A stretch of DNA of 64,000 bases, from the NCBI GenBank assembly GCA_963791885.1, contig CAWBUL010000006.1:2294001-2358000 (forward strand). Direction: 5' to 3'. The stretch's first letter is position 1, and every line of letters starts with the position of its first letter. The position numbers and the translations under genes were made by a program. The DNA comes from CAVSUZ01 sp963791885. Lineage in GTDB: Bacteria > Pseudomonadota > Alphaproteobacteria > Acetobacterales > Acetobacteraceae. The notes under the pieces are model-generated. The model was not told where the DNA came from. It saw only the letters and a list, made by a program, of their open reading frames with translations, and did no database searches. Shown here piece by piece: positions 8,905 to 18,832 of this stretch.

Positions 8905-10450
8905 TCAATAAGTCAGCCCCGGCGTCCAGGGCACGAATTCGTCCTCGCCGTAACCAAGCACCTCGCTCGCGGTCTTCTGCCCCGAGGCGGTCGCGATGAT
9001 CGCGGCAAGGATGCGTTCGCCCGCTTCTTCGATCGTCTCGGTGTCGGTGATGACGGTGCCGCAGTCGATATCGATATCGCTCGCCATCCGGCGTGCGAGT
9101 TCGCTCGTGCTGGCCAGCTTGAGCGACGGTACGTGAGCGGCGCCGAAACAAGAGCCGCGCCCCGTCGTGAAGCAGATGAGATTGGCGCCCGAGGCGATCT
9201 GCCCGGGCGCGGAGACCGGGTCGTAGCCCGGCGAATCCATGAAGACGAGGCCGTGCCGGTCGATCGGCTCGGCATATTCGAAAACGCCCATCAGCGGCGA
9301 CGTGCCGGATTTCGCGACCGCACCCTGGGATTTCTCGAGAATGGTCGTGATGCCGCCGGCGTGATTCCCGGGGGACGGATTGGCATCGAGCGTACCGCCA
9401 TCGGCGGCCGCGGCCTGTCGCCAGCGCGAAAGCAGGCGAAGGAGCCTGTCGGCCACTTCGGCATCGGCGGCGCGCGCGAGCAGGAGCGCCTCGGCGCCCA
9501 GGATTTCCGGCGTTTCGGAAAGGATCGCTGCACACCGCAGGCGATGAGCCGGTCGACCGCAGCGCCGAGAGCGGGGTTGGCGCTGATTGACGAGAATGCG
9601 TCGGAACCGCCGCATTGTAGCCCGATCGTGACGGCGGAAAGGGGCGATTTACGGCGGCTGACGGCGGCCCGTGGCAGCATCGCTCCAAGTGCTTGCACCC
9701 CCGCCTCGATCGCCCGCAGTGTGCCGCCCTCCTGCTGGATCATCAGCACGTTGAGGCGAGATGACGGATCAAGGCCCGATTCTCGCAGGAAAAGATCGGG
9801 GGTATTATCCTCACAGCCAAGCCCGACGACGAGGACGCCGCCAACATTAGGATGCGCGGCGTAGCCCGCCGAGAACACGGCGCAGCATCGCCATGCCAGG
9901 ACCGTCGGCGCGCACGCTGCATCCCTGGGCATGGCAGAGCGCAGCCACACCATCGATCCCAGGATGCGGCGCGGCTTCGAGCCGGCCGCGGAAGGCGGGG
10001 GCGATACGCCGCGCAACCGTTGCCGAGCAGTTCACCGTCGGTAGCACGATCAGCATGTTGCGCGTGCCGACGCGGCCATCGGGGCGAGGGTAGCCAAGAA
10101 AACCGGGAAAGTGGTTCGCAAGGCTTTGTGCCGGCGGCGCGGCGCGCGGATGCGCGCGGGAAGGCCCCGGCGCCGCCAAGGCCAGAAGGTTATGGCGATG
10201 CACATGGGCGCCCGCCGGGATGTCGGTACTGGCGCGGCCGATCGCGGCGCCGAGCTTGGTTACGACAGTACCGCGTTCAAGGCTTCCGAGCGCGATCTCG
10301 TGGCCGGCCGGAATTGGATCGCGCGCGACGAGCGGGCCGAGGTCGAGCATCTGACCGACTGTGAGCGCCTCGAGCGCGACCCCGACCGTGTCGGCGGGGG
10401 TGAAGCCGCAGCACCTTGCCTTTCCTCGTCCTGTTCGCCGCAATCGCCAT
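8905..10450 (-). pseudogene. UxaA-family sugar-acid dehydratase with three frameshifts
   Basis: Dehydratase of altronate/galactarate type, ~500 residues if intact: an N-terminal SAF domain (DIPAGAHVHRHNL) followed by the UxaA domain (LGYPRPDGRVGTRNMLIVLP, VGGVLVVGLGCEDN, SGTSPLMGVFEYAEP, CFTTGRGSCFGAAHVPSLK). ATG 10450 gives a sensible start (MAIAANRTRKGKVLRLHP). The frame breaks at a C run near 10398, near 9867 (RRVLGG versus AGYAAHPNVGG) and near 9536 (RLIACG versus AAILSETPEILG). Each break looks like a single-base indel. Remaining sequence is well conserved, so decay is recent or sequence quality should be checked. The substrate cannot be told from the family alone. Confidence 0.88.
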
Positions 10451-10539
10451 CCAATCGCCGGGGCCTCCTGCCTCAGATGATGGCCCCGGGCAGCGGGCCG
10501 GAATTGATTATTCTTGCCATCGACTTGATTGTTCGGGCG

Positions 10540-10832
10540 ATGAGTTTCTCGCCCGAGCGAATCGCCTTCGTCCTGCTGCCGCGCTTTCCGCTTTCTTCGC
10601 TCGTACCGGCGATCGAGGGGCTCCGCCTTGCCAATCAGAATTCCGGTCAGCCGCTCTACGACTGGCGCCTGCTTTCGTCACGGCGGCCCCGTGCCGACCG
10701 CAGACGGTTGGGTGATGTCCGTGCATGGTGGGCCGCGTTCCGCCGGACGAGTGAACCAAGCCTTCGTATGTGGCGGCGAGGAGCCCGTCTATCGCGCGCC
10801 ACGGCAGCTTCTGGAATGGCTGCGCCGGCTAG
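10540..10832 (+). pseudogene. GlxA/AraC-type transcriptional regulator, frameshifted and cut by IS701-type element
   Basis: The N-terminal DJ-1/PfpI-like domain of a GlxA-family regulator: MSFSPERIAFVLLPRFPLSS then AIEGLRLANQNSGQPLYDW. Near 10681 a base is missing, since the frame switches from LLSSRRPRAD to GGPVPTADGWVMSVHGG. The second frame continues to RQLLEWLRRLA and stops at the left end of the IS701-type element. The rest of the domain and the AraC DNA-binding domain are absent on the far side of the IS. It is divergent from the UxaA-type gene, 90 bp apart, and was probably its regulator. Confidence 0.78.
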
Positions 10833-12247
10833 CGCTACTTTGGCACTTGTAGGGTCACGCGGCGGTTCTGTATCAGACTGGGATTCAGCGGAGCGCTTGC
10901 TGTGTCCCGTTCTGTCGCGTTGGGAGACGATCTTGACCGCTGGTTGATTCCGTTTCTTGCAGTGATGGGCCGCAGCACACGGCGGCGCTGGGGACCACTC
11001 TACGTACGGGGGCTACTTGGGCCGGATGGTCCGAAGAGCGTACAGCCGATTGCCGAGCGTCTCGGCCTCCGCGGCCACGATCAACTGCACCACTTCATCA
11101 GCAGTTCGAGCTGGGACGACGCGCCGTTATGGCGTGTGCTCGCGGAACGCGCTGATGCCATCGTGGGCGGCGACGACGCGGTGCTGGTCGTCGATGACAC
11201 GGCGATCCCCAAGAAGGGCACGCTCTCGGTCGGGGTCGCTCCACAATACTGTGGCGAGCTTGGAAAGCAGGCGAACTGTCAGGCGCTGGTCTCGCTGACG
11301 CTGGCGTGCGGCGAAGTGCCGGTGCCGATCGGCCTGCGCCTGTTCCTGCCGAAGTCGTGGACTGACGACGAAGCGCGCTGCGCCGCTGCCGGCGTGGCGG
11401 AGACGGAACGCACGGCGCTGACCAAGCCGGAGATCGCGCTGAAAGAGATCGACCGCGTGCGCGCCGCCGGCGTCCGCTTCGGCCGCGTCCTGGCCGATGC
11501 GGGCTACGGCCTCAGCACGCCGTTCCGCCAAGGCTTGAGCGCGCGCGGCCTGGTCTGGTCGGTTGGCGTCCCGCGCACGCAGACGGTATTCACCACCGGC
11601 GTTGGGCTGCTGTTCCCGCGTGCCAAAAGGGCAAGCCACGACAGCATGCCGTCCCAAGCGAGGACGCGCGAGCGGGTGCAGACGTGCTGGTTGACTGCCG
11701 GTGGCGGCGCGTCATCTGGCGTCAGGGCAGCAAAGGCGCACTCGCCGCTCGGTTTGCGGCTGTGCGCGTGCGGGTTGCCGACGGGCCGCGCAGCCCGCGT
11801 CACGGCCGTTTGCCCGGCGAGGCGGTCTGGCTGATCGGCGAATGGCGCAGCAGCGGCGAGCGGAAATACGATCTGAGCAATCTGCCGCCAGGCACGTCGC
11901 TGCGCCGCCTCGCCGCCAGCATCAAGGCGCGGTGGGTCTGCGAGCAGGCCCATCAGCAGCTCAAGCAAGAGCTTGGCCTCGGGGCTTTCGAGGGACGATC
12001 GTGGACCGGGCTGCGTCGGCATGCGCTCATGAGCTGCATCGCCTTTGCCTACCTTCAGCACCTGCGGCTCCGTGCCGCAGCGCGGGGAAAAAAAGAACCA
12101 GACCCCGACAGCTCCTCCGAAGCCGACGCTTCCTGAAATCCGCCGCGCGGTCATCGCTCGACTGTTCGCTCCGCCACAACCGCCAAGCCGATGTCCGCAT
12201 TGCCGGAAGAGATTGCAGAGCCAATCAGATGAAGTGCCAAAGTAGTG
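10833..12247 (+). mobile_element. IS701-family insertion sequence, ~1415 bp
   Basis: The ends are inverted repeats: CGCTACTTTGGCACTT at 10833 and, on the opposite strand from 12247, CACTACTTTGGCACTT. The flanks are CTAG (10829-10832) and TTAG (12248-12251). Both fit a YTAR target but they are not identical, so either a duplication has mutated or the two sides come from different insertions. The transposase gene is frameshifted. Confidence 0.8.
10902..12136 (+). pseudogene. IS701-family transposase, one frameshift
   Basis: About 410 residues across two frames. The first frame has LVVDDTAIPKKGTLSVGV (first Asp of the DDE core) and GRVLADAGYGLSTPFRQG (second Asp). The second has WLIGEWRSSGERKYDLSNLP and WVCEQAHQQLKQELGLGAFE (catalytic Glu region). 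The switch is at 11627-11632: reading AKR, then adding one G to the run, restores GKPRQHAVPSE, the usual sequence. A single base deletion therefore disables it unless the ribosome shifts. No other copy occurs in the window for comparison. Confidence 0.85.
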
Positions 12248-12445
12248 TTAGGCTTTGCATAAAGCGCGTGAAGCGCGGTGCCCGGGGCGGTCTTGCGATG
12301 CCTAACCCGCCGCTCAGGGCCGGTCGATCTGGATCAATGATCGGCCCTGACTGCCGTGTAGGATCGCCAGCTAGCTGCCGTCCGCCTCGACGCGACAACG
12401 TCTCTCACGGCCTTACGGTATCGCAAGCCATAGGCGGCCTTGGGT

Positions 12446-13235
12446 TTATACACCCGCCCCGCCCGAAGCGGCAAACGCCAGCACCTCCCCGAACCGCAAC
12501 CGCACCACCGCACTCTCCACCACCTCCTGCCGCACCGCCCCCTCCAGCGGCCCCAGGCCAGGCCACAGCCCCGTCGCCTCCGCCACCACCCCACACGCCA
12601 GCATCCCCGCAATCCGCCGAGCCATGGCCAACCGCTCCTCCGGGCCGCTCTCATCCACCCACCCGTCCAGCAGCAGCCGGCGCATCGCCCGGCCCAACCC
12701 CTCAGGCACCGAGTCCAAACCCACAACCGCCCGCAACGCCTCGCCGATCATCCCCAGCACCGAATCCAGCTTGGCCGTGACGTGTTGTACCCGATCCGCC
12801 GGCCCCAGCCCGGTCAGACCCGTCGTCACCAGCCGATACGCCGCCCCGTGCCGGGCCGCATGCTCCACCCACGCCGCCACTACGGCCTCCAGCCGGCCTA
12901 CAGGACCACGCTCACCGCTCTGGTCGAACGGCGCCCCCCACCGCCGTCCCCAACCCGTGCAGGAACTCCGACAGGACCTCGTACAGCAGGCCCTCCACCG
13001 GCCCGAACAGCCGGTCTGCCTCCCGATGATGCACCCCCACCGTATCCAGCACCGCCCACTTCGTCACCCCGCACGGCCCTCGCTCCGCGAACAGCCGCGC
13101 CGCCGCCTCTCTCACCCGTGCTCGCTTCGCCTGCTCCAGCTTCCACCGGTCCGGCATCGGCTTCTCGGGCGCCTTCTCTGGCAGCGTCTGCGGGACCTCG
13201 CACCGGCTGGCGTCCGGACGAACGGATGTCACCAT
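12446..13235 (-). pseudogene. TetR-like transcriptional regulator, frameshifted
   Basis: The N-terminal part from ATG 13235 has a TetR-type helix-turn-helix: KRARVREAAARLFAERGPCG then GVHHREADRLFGPVEGLLYE. The frame ends at 12912 (GAVRPER, stop). The neighbouring frame, entered at the C run near 12930, continues without stops as FDQSGERGPVGRLEAVVAAW to 12446, and gives the expected all-alpha ligand domain. Combined length would be about 250 residues, slightly long for the family. No ligand can be predicted. It is divergent from the SUV3-like helicase gene. A sequencing error in the homopolymer is a realistic alternative. Confidence 0.6.
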
Positions 13236-13358
13236 GATTCAACTTACACAGTCGCAATAACTAACGATCACGACCGCATCCCACCCCGCCCCTCAACCGC
13301 TTTCTCCCTCCCATCCCGCCAAACTCCAACAACCCGCTTCAAGTCCCTGAACTGAAAC

Positions 13359-15884
13359 TTGCATTCCCCGCGCCCACACCCAACCATCCCCCCATGTCCG
13401 GCTTCGAGTTCGCGGGTTCGGGCCGTTCTCGGCCCCACCAACACCGGCAAGACGCATCTCGCCATAGAGCGGATGCTGGCCCACTCCTCGGGCATTATCG
13501 GCTTCCCGCTCCGCCTGCTCGCCCGCGAAAATTACGATCGCATGGTCGCCCGCAAAGGCGAGCGCAACGTCGCCCTCATCACCGGCGAAGAGAAAATCGT
13601 CCCCCCCAACGCCCGCTGGTTCTCCTGCACGGTCGAGGCCATGCCGCTGGACCGCGAGACCTCCTGCGTGGCCGTCGACGAAATCCAGCTCTGCGCCGAC
13701 CCTGACCGCGGCCACGTCTTTACCGACCGCCTGCTCCACGCCCGTGGCTACGAAGAAACCCTCTTCCTCGGCGCCGAGACCATCCGCCCGCTGCTCTCCC
13801 GCCTCGTGCCGCACGCCAACGTCGAGACCCGTCCCCGCCTGTCCCAGCTCACCTATGCCGGCCCGATCAAGCTGACCAAACTGCCGCCCCGCAGCGCGAT
13901 CGTCGCCTTCTCCGCCGCCGAGGTCTACGCCATCGCCGAGCTGATCCGCCGCCGCCGCGGCGGTTGCGCCGTCGTCATGGGCCGCCTCTCACCCCGGACC
14001 CGCAACGCCCAGGTCGCGCTGTATCAGGAGAAGGAGGTCGACTTCCTCGTCGCCACCGACGCGATCGGCATGGGCCTGAATATGGATGTCGACCACGTCG
14101 CCTTCGCCGGCCTGGTCAAGCACGACGGCCACCGCCTGCGCCGCCTCACCGCGGCCGAGGTCGCCCAGATCGCCGGCCGCGCCGGCCGAGGCATGCGTGA
14201 CGGCACCTTCGGCACCACCGGCGAATGCCCGCCAATGTCCGAAGAACTCGTGGCGCAAGTCGAAAACCACACCTTCGAACCCCTCGAATACCTCCACTGG
14301 CGCAACAGCGAGCTCGACTTCAGCCATGTCGACGCCCTGCTCTCCAGCCTCAGCGCATCCCCGCCCGGTCCGCACCTCGTCCGCGGCAACGACGCCTCCG
14401 ACTTCATCACCCTCCAGGCGCTGTCCCGCGATCCCGACATCATGCGCCTCGCACAAGGCCGTCCCGCCGTCCGAACCCTCTGGGACACCTGCCAGATCCC
14501 CGACTTCCGCAAGCTCGCCGACGAAACGCACACCCGCCTCTGCGGCCGCGTCTTCTCCCACATCGTCCGCGACCAGACCCTCCCGTCCGAGTGGATCGCC
14601 GGCAATATCGCCGGCCTCGCCCGTCCCGACGGCGACCTCGACACCCTGATGCAGCGCCTCACCGGCGTCCGTGTCTGGTCCTACATCGCCGCCCGCCCCG
14701 ACTGGGTGCGCGACTCCGCCCACTGGCAAGCCCGCGCCCGCGAGGTCGAGGACCTGCTCTCCGACGCCCTGCACGAACGCCTCACCACCCGCTTCGTCGA
14801 CCGTCGCGCCGCCCACCTCATGCGCCGGCTCGAAGCCGATGACGGCCAGGAACTCCTCTCCGCCGTCACCCGCCGCGGCGAGGTCGTCGTCGAAGGCCAC
14901 CCGGTCGGTCATGTCGCCGGCTTCACCTTCTTCCCCGATCCCGGCGCCGTGGGCGAGGAACGCAAGCTGGTCATGCGCGCCGCCCGCCGCGCCCTGCGGG
15001 AGGAAATGCCCCGCCGCGTCGCCGCCGCCGAAACCGCGCCGGCCGATGCCTTCACCCTCACCAACGACCACGCCATCATCTGGGACGGTCAGAAAGTCGC
15101 GCGCATCCGCCCCGGCGCCTCCGTCCTTCGCCCCCGCGTCGAGATCATCGGCAGCGAATTCATCGACGGCGCCCAGCGCGAGCGCCTCCGCGCCCGCCTC
15201 CAGCGCCACCTGGACGAACAGGTCCGCCAGGACCTCGAACCCCTCTTCCATGCCGTCCACAAAGCGAACCCGGACCGCCGTGCCCGCGGCCCGCTGCACC
15301 GCATCGCCGAGGGCCTCGGCGTCATCCCCACCACTGACGATCCCCCGCCGGAACTCCGCGCCCTTCTCAAACCCCTCGGCGCCCGCGCCGGCCGTTTCGC
15401 CCTCTTCATTCCCGCCCTGCTCAAGCCCCGAGCCGCCGCAATGCGCGCCCGGCTCTGGGCCCTGCAGCATGGCGAGAAGGTCCCGTCGCTCCCGCCCCCG
15501 GGCCTGGTCGCCATTGCGCCCCCCGACGCCTGGCCCGATGGGTTCGCCGCCGCGATGGGCTGGATCGAAGCCGGCCCGATGCTGCTCCGCCTCGACGTCG
15601 CCGAGCGCATCGCCGCCGACCTCGCTTGGCGCACCCGCCGCAGCCCGAGCGCCCTGCCGGCCGACCTTTCCTCCCGCCTGTCGATCCGCGCCGATCTGCT
15701 GCCCGTCGCACTCCGCCGGCTCGGCTTCCGGGTTCAGCCCGCCGCGAGCCTGCCGCCCGAAGAATTCGGCCCGCCGTCGCCTGCCATGCTGGTCCCGCTG
15801 CGACGCCGCATCGCACGCGTGTCCCCGCCGCCCCGTACCGTGCCGCACGGTCCCTTCGCCGCGCTGGCCTCGCTCAAGTATTGA
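13359..15884 (+). CDS. SUV3-like superfamily 2 RNA helicase
   Basis: ATP-dependent helicase of about 841 residues, related to mitochondrial SUV3, presumably acting in RNA turnover. Motif I is VLGPTNTGKTH, motif II is AVDEIQL (DEIQ instead of DEAD), motif V includes ATDAIGMGLNMDVDHVAF, and motif VI is QIAGRAGRG. The N-terminal third contains the first RecA fold, then the second, then a long alpha-helical C-terminal region. The start is weak: TTG 13359 is the first in-frame possibility, while the nearby ATG 13394 is in another frame, so the true start may be downstream. The stop overlaps the ATG of the S4 gene (ATGA-type), suggesting translational coupling. Confidence 0.88.
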   Translation: MHSPRPHPTIPPCPASSSRVRAVLGPTNTGKTHLAIERMLAHSSGIIGFPLRLLARENYDRMVARKGERNVALITGEEKIVPPNARWFSCTVEAMPLDRETSCVAVDEIQLCADPDRGHVFTDRLLHARGYEETLFLGAETIRPLLSRLVPHANVETRPRLSQLTYAGPIKLTKLPPRSAIVAFSAAEVYAIAELIRRRRGGCAVVMGRLSPRTRNAQVALYQEKEVDFLVATDAIGMGLNMDVDHVAFAGLVKHDGHRLRRLTAAEVAQIAGRAGRGMRDGTFGTTGECPPMSEELVAQVENHTFEPLEYLHWRNSELDFSHVDALLSSLSASPPGPHLVRGNDASDFITLQALSRDPDIMRLAQGRPAVRTLWDTCQIPDFRKLADETHTRLCGRVFSHIVRDQTLPSEWIAGNIAGLARPDGDLDTLMQRLTGVRVWSYIAARPDWVRDSAHWQARAREVEDLLSDALHERLTTRFVDRRAAHLMRRLEADDGQELLSAVTRRGEVVVEGHPVGHVAGFTFFPDPGAVGEERKLVMRAARRALREEMPRRVAAAETAPADAFTLTNDHAIIWDGQKVARIRPGASVLRPRVEIIGSEFIDGAQRERLRARLQRHLDEQVRQDLEPLFHAVHKANPDRRARGPLHRIAEGLGVIPTTDDPPPELRALLKPLGARAGRFALFIPALLKPRAAAMRARLWALQHGEKVPSLPPPGLVAIAPPDAWPDGFAAAMGWIEAGPMLLRLDVAERIAADLAWRTRRSPSALPADLSSRLSIRADLLPVALRRLGFRVQPAASLPPEEFGPPSPAMLVPLRRRIARVSPPPRTVPHGPFAALASLKY

Positions 15885-16213
15885 TGCCGGACCAGGAGGA
15901 TCGGGACTGGCAGCGGCTGGACAAATGGCTCTGGTGCGCCCGGTTTCTGAAGGCACGCAGCGACTGCGCCCGACTGGCAGCCGAGGGAAGCATCCGCATC
16001 AACCGCCAGCCCACCGACAAACCCCACGCCCGGCTGCGGATCGGCGACGTGCTGACGCTGCCCCTCCGCGGCCAGGTCCGTGTCATCCGCGTCCTGTCCC
16101 TGGCGATCCGCCGTGGCCCTGCAACCGAAGCGCGGACGCTCTACCACGAGATCATGGAAGTGCCGCCCGGCGGTGCTGATCTCACCGATCGGCTAGCTTC
16201 CGTCTCGAACTAG
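15884..16213 (+). CDS. RNA-binding S4 domain protein (Hsp15-like)
   Basis: Small protein of 109 residues with one S4 RNA-binding domain, RLDKWLWCARFLKARSDCAR followed by IRINRQPTDKPHARLRIGDV. In the HslR/Hsp15 family such proteins bind 50S subunits carrying stalled nascent chains or otherwise bind rRNA. The ATG overlaps the helicase stop by one base, so the two form an operon linking RNA unwinding to RNA binding. The last four bases overlap the end of the convergent FtsL-like gene. Confidence 0.9.
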   Translation: MPDQEDRDWQRLDKWLWCARFLKARSDCARLAAEGSIRINRQPTDKPHARLRIGDVLTLPLRGQVRVIRVLSLAIRRGPATEARTLYHEIMEVPPGGADLTDRLASVSN

Positions 16214-18003
16214 GGTTGATACGCCCAGGGCGGGTAGATTGGCTGCGGCGGCTGCACATTCTCCGCCGCATACGGGACGCCACCCCCCGCGTTGGCGATC
16301 GCCAGGTCCAGGAAGTGCAGCGCCGGAAGAGTCGCCCCGGCATTGATCAGCGCCACCGCCATCGAGATCTGGGTAGCCGCGAAATAATGCCGCCGGCTCG
16401 GCTGAGACAGCAGCGCCGACTGAGCCGCCGCCAGACGCGCCCTGGTTTCATACGTATCGCCCGCACCCAGGGCCGCGCGTGCGTCCATCAAATCCACCCA
16501 CGGCGAGGACACGCGGACCTGGGGCCGAAATTGCGCGGTCATCGCGGGGGGCGAAGGCGCCGCCGCCGCAGGCGGGAAATCGTGTGGCGCCGGAGGCGGC
16601 AGATCGTGTGGCGCCGAAGGTGGGAGATCGTGCGGCGTCGGCGCGCGAGGCAGGGTTTCGTGCCGCAGTCGGGTGACGATGCTCTCCACCGTGTTGAAGC
16701 TGGTCGCACTCGGCACCGGCGCCGCAGGCGTGGGCAGCGGCTTGGCACTGGCCAGCTTGGGATGTGGGACCTCCAGGAACTTCTGCTGTTGCCCCATCTG
16801 CATAGCGAGCCGGTCCACCTCTTCTTGCAGGCGCCGGTTCGTCGCGGCTTCGGCATCGTGCTGCTGTTTCAGCTGCGCCATTTCGGCCGCGACTCGAGCG
16901 GCCCCCGCACTCACGGGCTGGATCGCGGCGGCGACCGCCGGCGGCGGAATAGCGGGGACGGGCAGGGGTTGCCTGGCCGCGGCCGCCTGAGCCCGCAGCG
17001 CCTCCAGCGACTTCTGCCGTTGCGCGATCTGGGCGGCGAGACGATCGGCCTCCTCTTGCAGCAGCCGGTTCTGGGCGGCTTCCGCCTCGTGCTGCTGTTT
17101 GAGCTGCGCGAGCTCCGCCGCAAGGCGCGCGGCCTCCGCATCCTGGCTGGACGGCTGGGTCGCGGCAGGGGTGGGACTCGCTTCGGGCGGGGCTGGCGTG
17201 CTGCTCGGCGACGGGACCTGGGCTGTCTCAACCTCGTGCTGCGGCTGGGTCTGCGCGACGTCGATGGGGACAGGCGCCGTGACCGGAGCCGGGCTGGACG
17301 GTTGAGCCGCGACCGTCGCTGCTGGGGGTGAAGACACGGCAGGATTCACGTCAGGCGGGGGTAGGGCAGGGGGGCTGGCCGGGGATGGGCCCCGACCTGT
17401 CTCGGTCTGCGCGGGCTGGTTCGGGCTGGCTTCGGCCTCGTGCGGCTGTTGGACCTCCGAAACGTCGATCGCGAGGCTGGCATCCTCTGCATCTTGGTTG
17501 GCGGGCTGGCTCTCGGGCGTCGCAGCCGCCGGTGAAGGCGCCGGCGACCCGATTGCGACCGCGGCTGGGGAGGGCAGGGGAACGGAACCCGTTGCCGGCG
17601 GGACCTGGGCTGTCGCCATCAACGCGGGTGCGTTCTCTGCGACGACGTCGCTCGATGGGACGGAGGGTGGCGCCGAAGACGGCGCGGCGCCGGCAACAGG
17701 CGTGCCGTCGGGCGACGGTAGGGGCGGCAGCCGGCTGTCCAGCTCCGCCAAGGTGACGAACTGCGACGGATCGGTCGGTTTCAGTGTGGAGTACTGGTCA
17801 ACGAGTTGCTGGATTCGATCCGGCGCATTGAGCAGGGCCCATTCGGCGGCGAGGATGGGGATCTGCTTGCGGATGACGCCGGTTTGGTGGACCACGTCGG
17901 CGATTTCGTGGTCGATGACAGTCACGCGGTGCTTCGTCTGATAGAGATAAAATCCCGAAGTGCAGGCCAGCATGAAACCAACGCAGGTGATCGGGCGGAT
18001 CAT
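16210..18003 (-). CDS. FtsL-like membrane-anchored coiled-coil protein with long Pro/Ala-rich tail
   Basis: The first ~100 residues resemble alphaproteobacterial FtsL-like division proteins: a short cytoplasmic start, one membrane segment (CVGFMLACTSGFYLYQ), then TKHRVTVIDHEIADV, IRKQIPILAAEWALLNAP and IQQLVDQYSTLKP, the usual FtsL heptad and PxQ region. FtsL is normally ~110-130 residues; here it is 597. The extra part is Pro/Ala/Ser-rich with two related coiled-coil blocks (LKQQHEAEAAQNRLLQEEAD and LKQQHDAEAATNRRLQEEVD) and a C-terminal region rich in small residues. It lies outside any division-gene cluster, convergent with the S4 gene. The FtsL assignment is an inference, and a generic envelope protein is possible. 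Confidence 0.6.
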   Translation of the reverse strand: MIRPITCVGFMLACTSGFYLYQTKHRVTVIDHEIADVVHQTGVIRKQIPILAAEWALLNAPDRIQQLVDQYSTLKPTDPSQFVTLAELDSRLPPLPSPDGTPVAGAAPSSAPPSVPSSDVVAENAPALMATAQVPPATGSVPLPSPAAVAIGSPAPSPAAATPESQPANQDAEDASLAIDVSEVQQPHEAEASPNQPAQTETGRGPSPASPPALPPPDVNPAVSSPPAATVAAQPSSPAPVTAPVPIDVAQTQPQHEVETAQVPSPSSTPAPPEASPTPAATQPSSQDAEAARLAAELAQLKQQHEAEAAQNRLLQEEADRLAAQIAQRQKSLEALRAQAAAARQPLPVPAIPPPAVAAAIQPVSAGAARVAAEMAQLKQQHDAEAATNRRLQEEVDRLAMQMGQQQKFLEVPHPKLASAKPLPTPAAPVPSATSFNTVESIVTRLRHETLPRAPTPHDLPPSAPHDLPPPAPHDFPPAAAAPSPPAMTAQFRPQVRVSSPWVDLMDARAALGAGDTYETRARLAAAQSALLSQPSRRHYFAATQISMAVALINAGATLPALHFLDLAIANAGGGVPYAAENVQPPQPIYPPWAYQP

Positions 18004-18378
18004 GATTGGGTCCGATCGCTGCTGGGGAGTCGCATCCCTGCGATTTCGGAAGCTTGGCTAGCGACTGTCTTTGCCGCGCCTGGGCACAGGACATCGGTGC
18101 CAGGCGGCCCGCCCGAGGGGGCTGCAGAACCAACGATGCCACGCAGAGTCCCGGCCCAACCAAGGCGTCGCCGACGCTTGCGTCCCCACGGAAACTTACT
18201 CCCCAATTCGCGGGGGTAAGATTATTCCCAGCTGGGACCTGCATCAATTAAGTTCGTTCCGAGTCGGGATGGCACATGCCGTGACCGGTTTTTAGTCTCG
18301 TCTTGTTGCTTGAACGGCACAGTGTAGCGGACACTGTTCGCGCCGGAGTTTCCGAAGCCGTCGGTTGCAATGGCTCAG
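18004..18378. other. 375-bp intergenic stretch
   Basis: Lies between the start of the FtsL-like gene and the 3' end of the broken restriction-modification gene. Open frames here are short and GC-biased shadows. It presumably holds the FtsL-like promoter, but I could not identify convincing -35/-10 boxes, a terminator or an RNA. Confidence 0.4.
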
Positions 18379-18832
18379 TCACGCCTGTTCGCCTTCAAGA
18401 GAGTTGTATTGGGCAAGCGGCATACGGGGTGGAGCGGTCGCCCACATCAGCGCCGCCTCCGCTTGGGTTAGACCATAAGCCTGGTTGACGAGATCGGACA
18501 GGCGGCGCTCGAGGCGCTCTGCTTCCGCGGCAGCTTTCCGGGCCGGCAGAATCGTTTCGGCATGCTCGCGCTTAAGCCGCGCGACCTCTGCGGCCGAGAG
18601 GTGGCGTCGACGCGGAAGCGCGGCGCGGACTGCGGCGGCGAAGTCGTCGGCGTCGAGTCTCTCGGGCTTTTCCAGAGCGCGACCGGGCCTTTCCAAACCA
18701 AACTCAATGCGCAGCCCGTCGTGAATACCGGCCTTAGCGAGGTTTATGACGGCAACCATTGCGGACAACCTATCCACCATGTGTTCAGCAGCGAGTGGTC
18801 GGACTGGAATCGGGTATCCTTCGACATAGCTA

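Noticed and set aside
13989..15956. 655-codon open frame on the minus strand opposite the SUV3-like helicase
   Set aside because: Gly/Ala/Asp-rich shadow caused by GC-biased third codon positions; no recognisable domain, while the plus-strand frame has all helicase motifs.
18004..18378. Short open frames in both strands between the FtsL-like gene and the restriction gene
   Set aside because: They overlap the FtsL-like gene or are Arg/Pro-rich shadows with no ribosome site.
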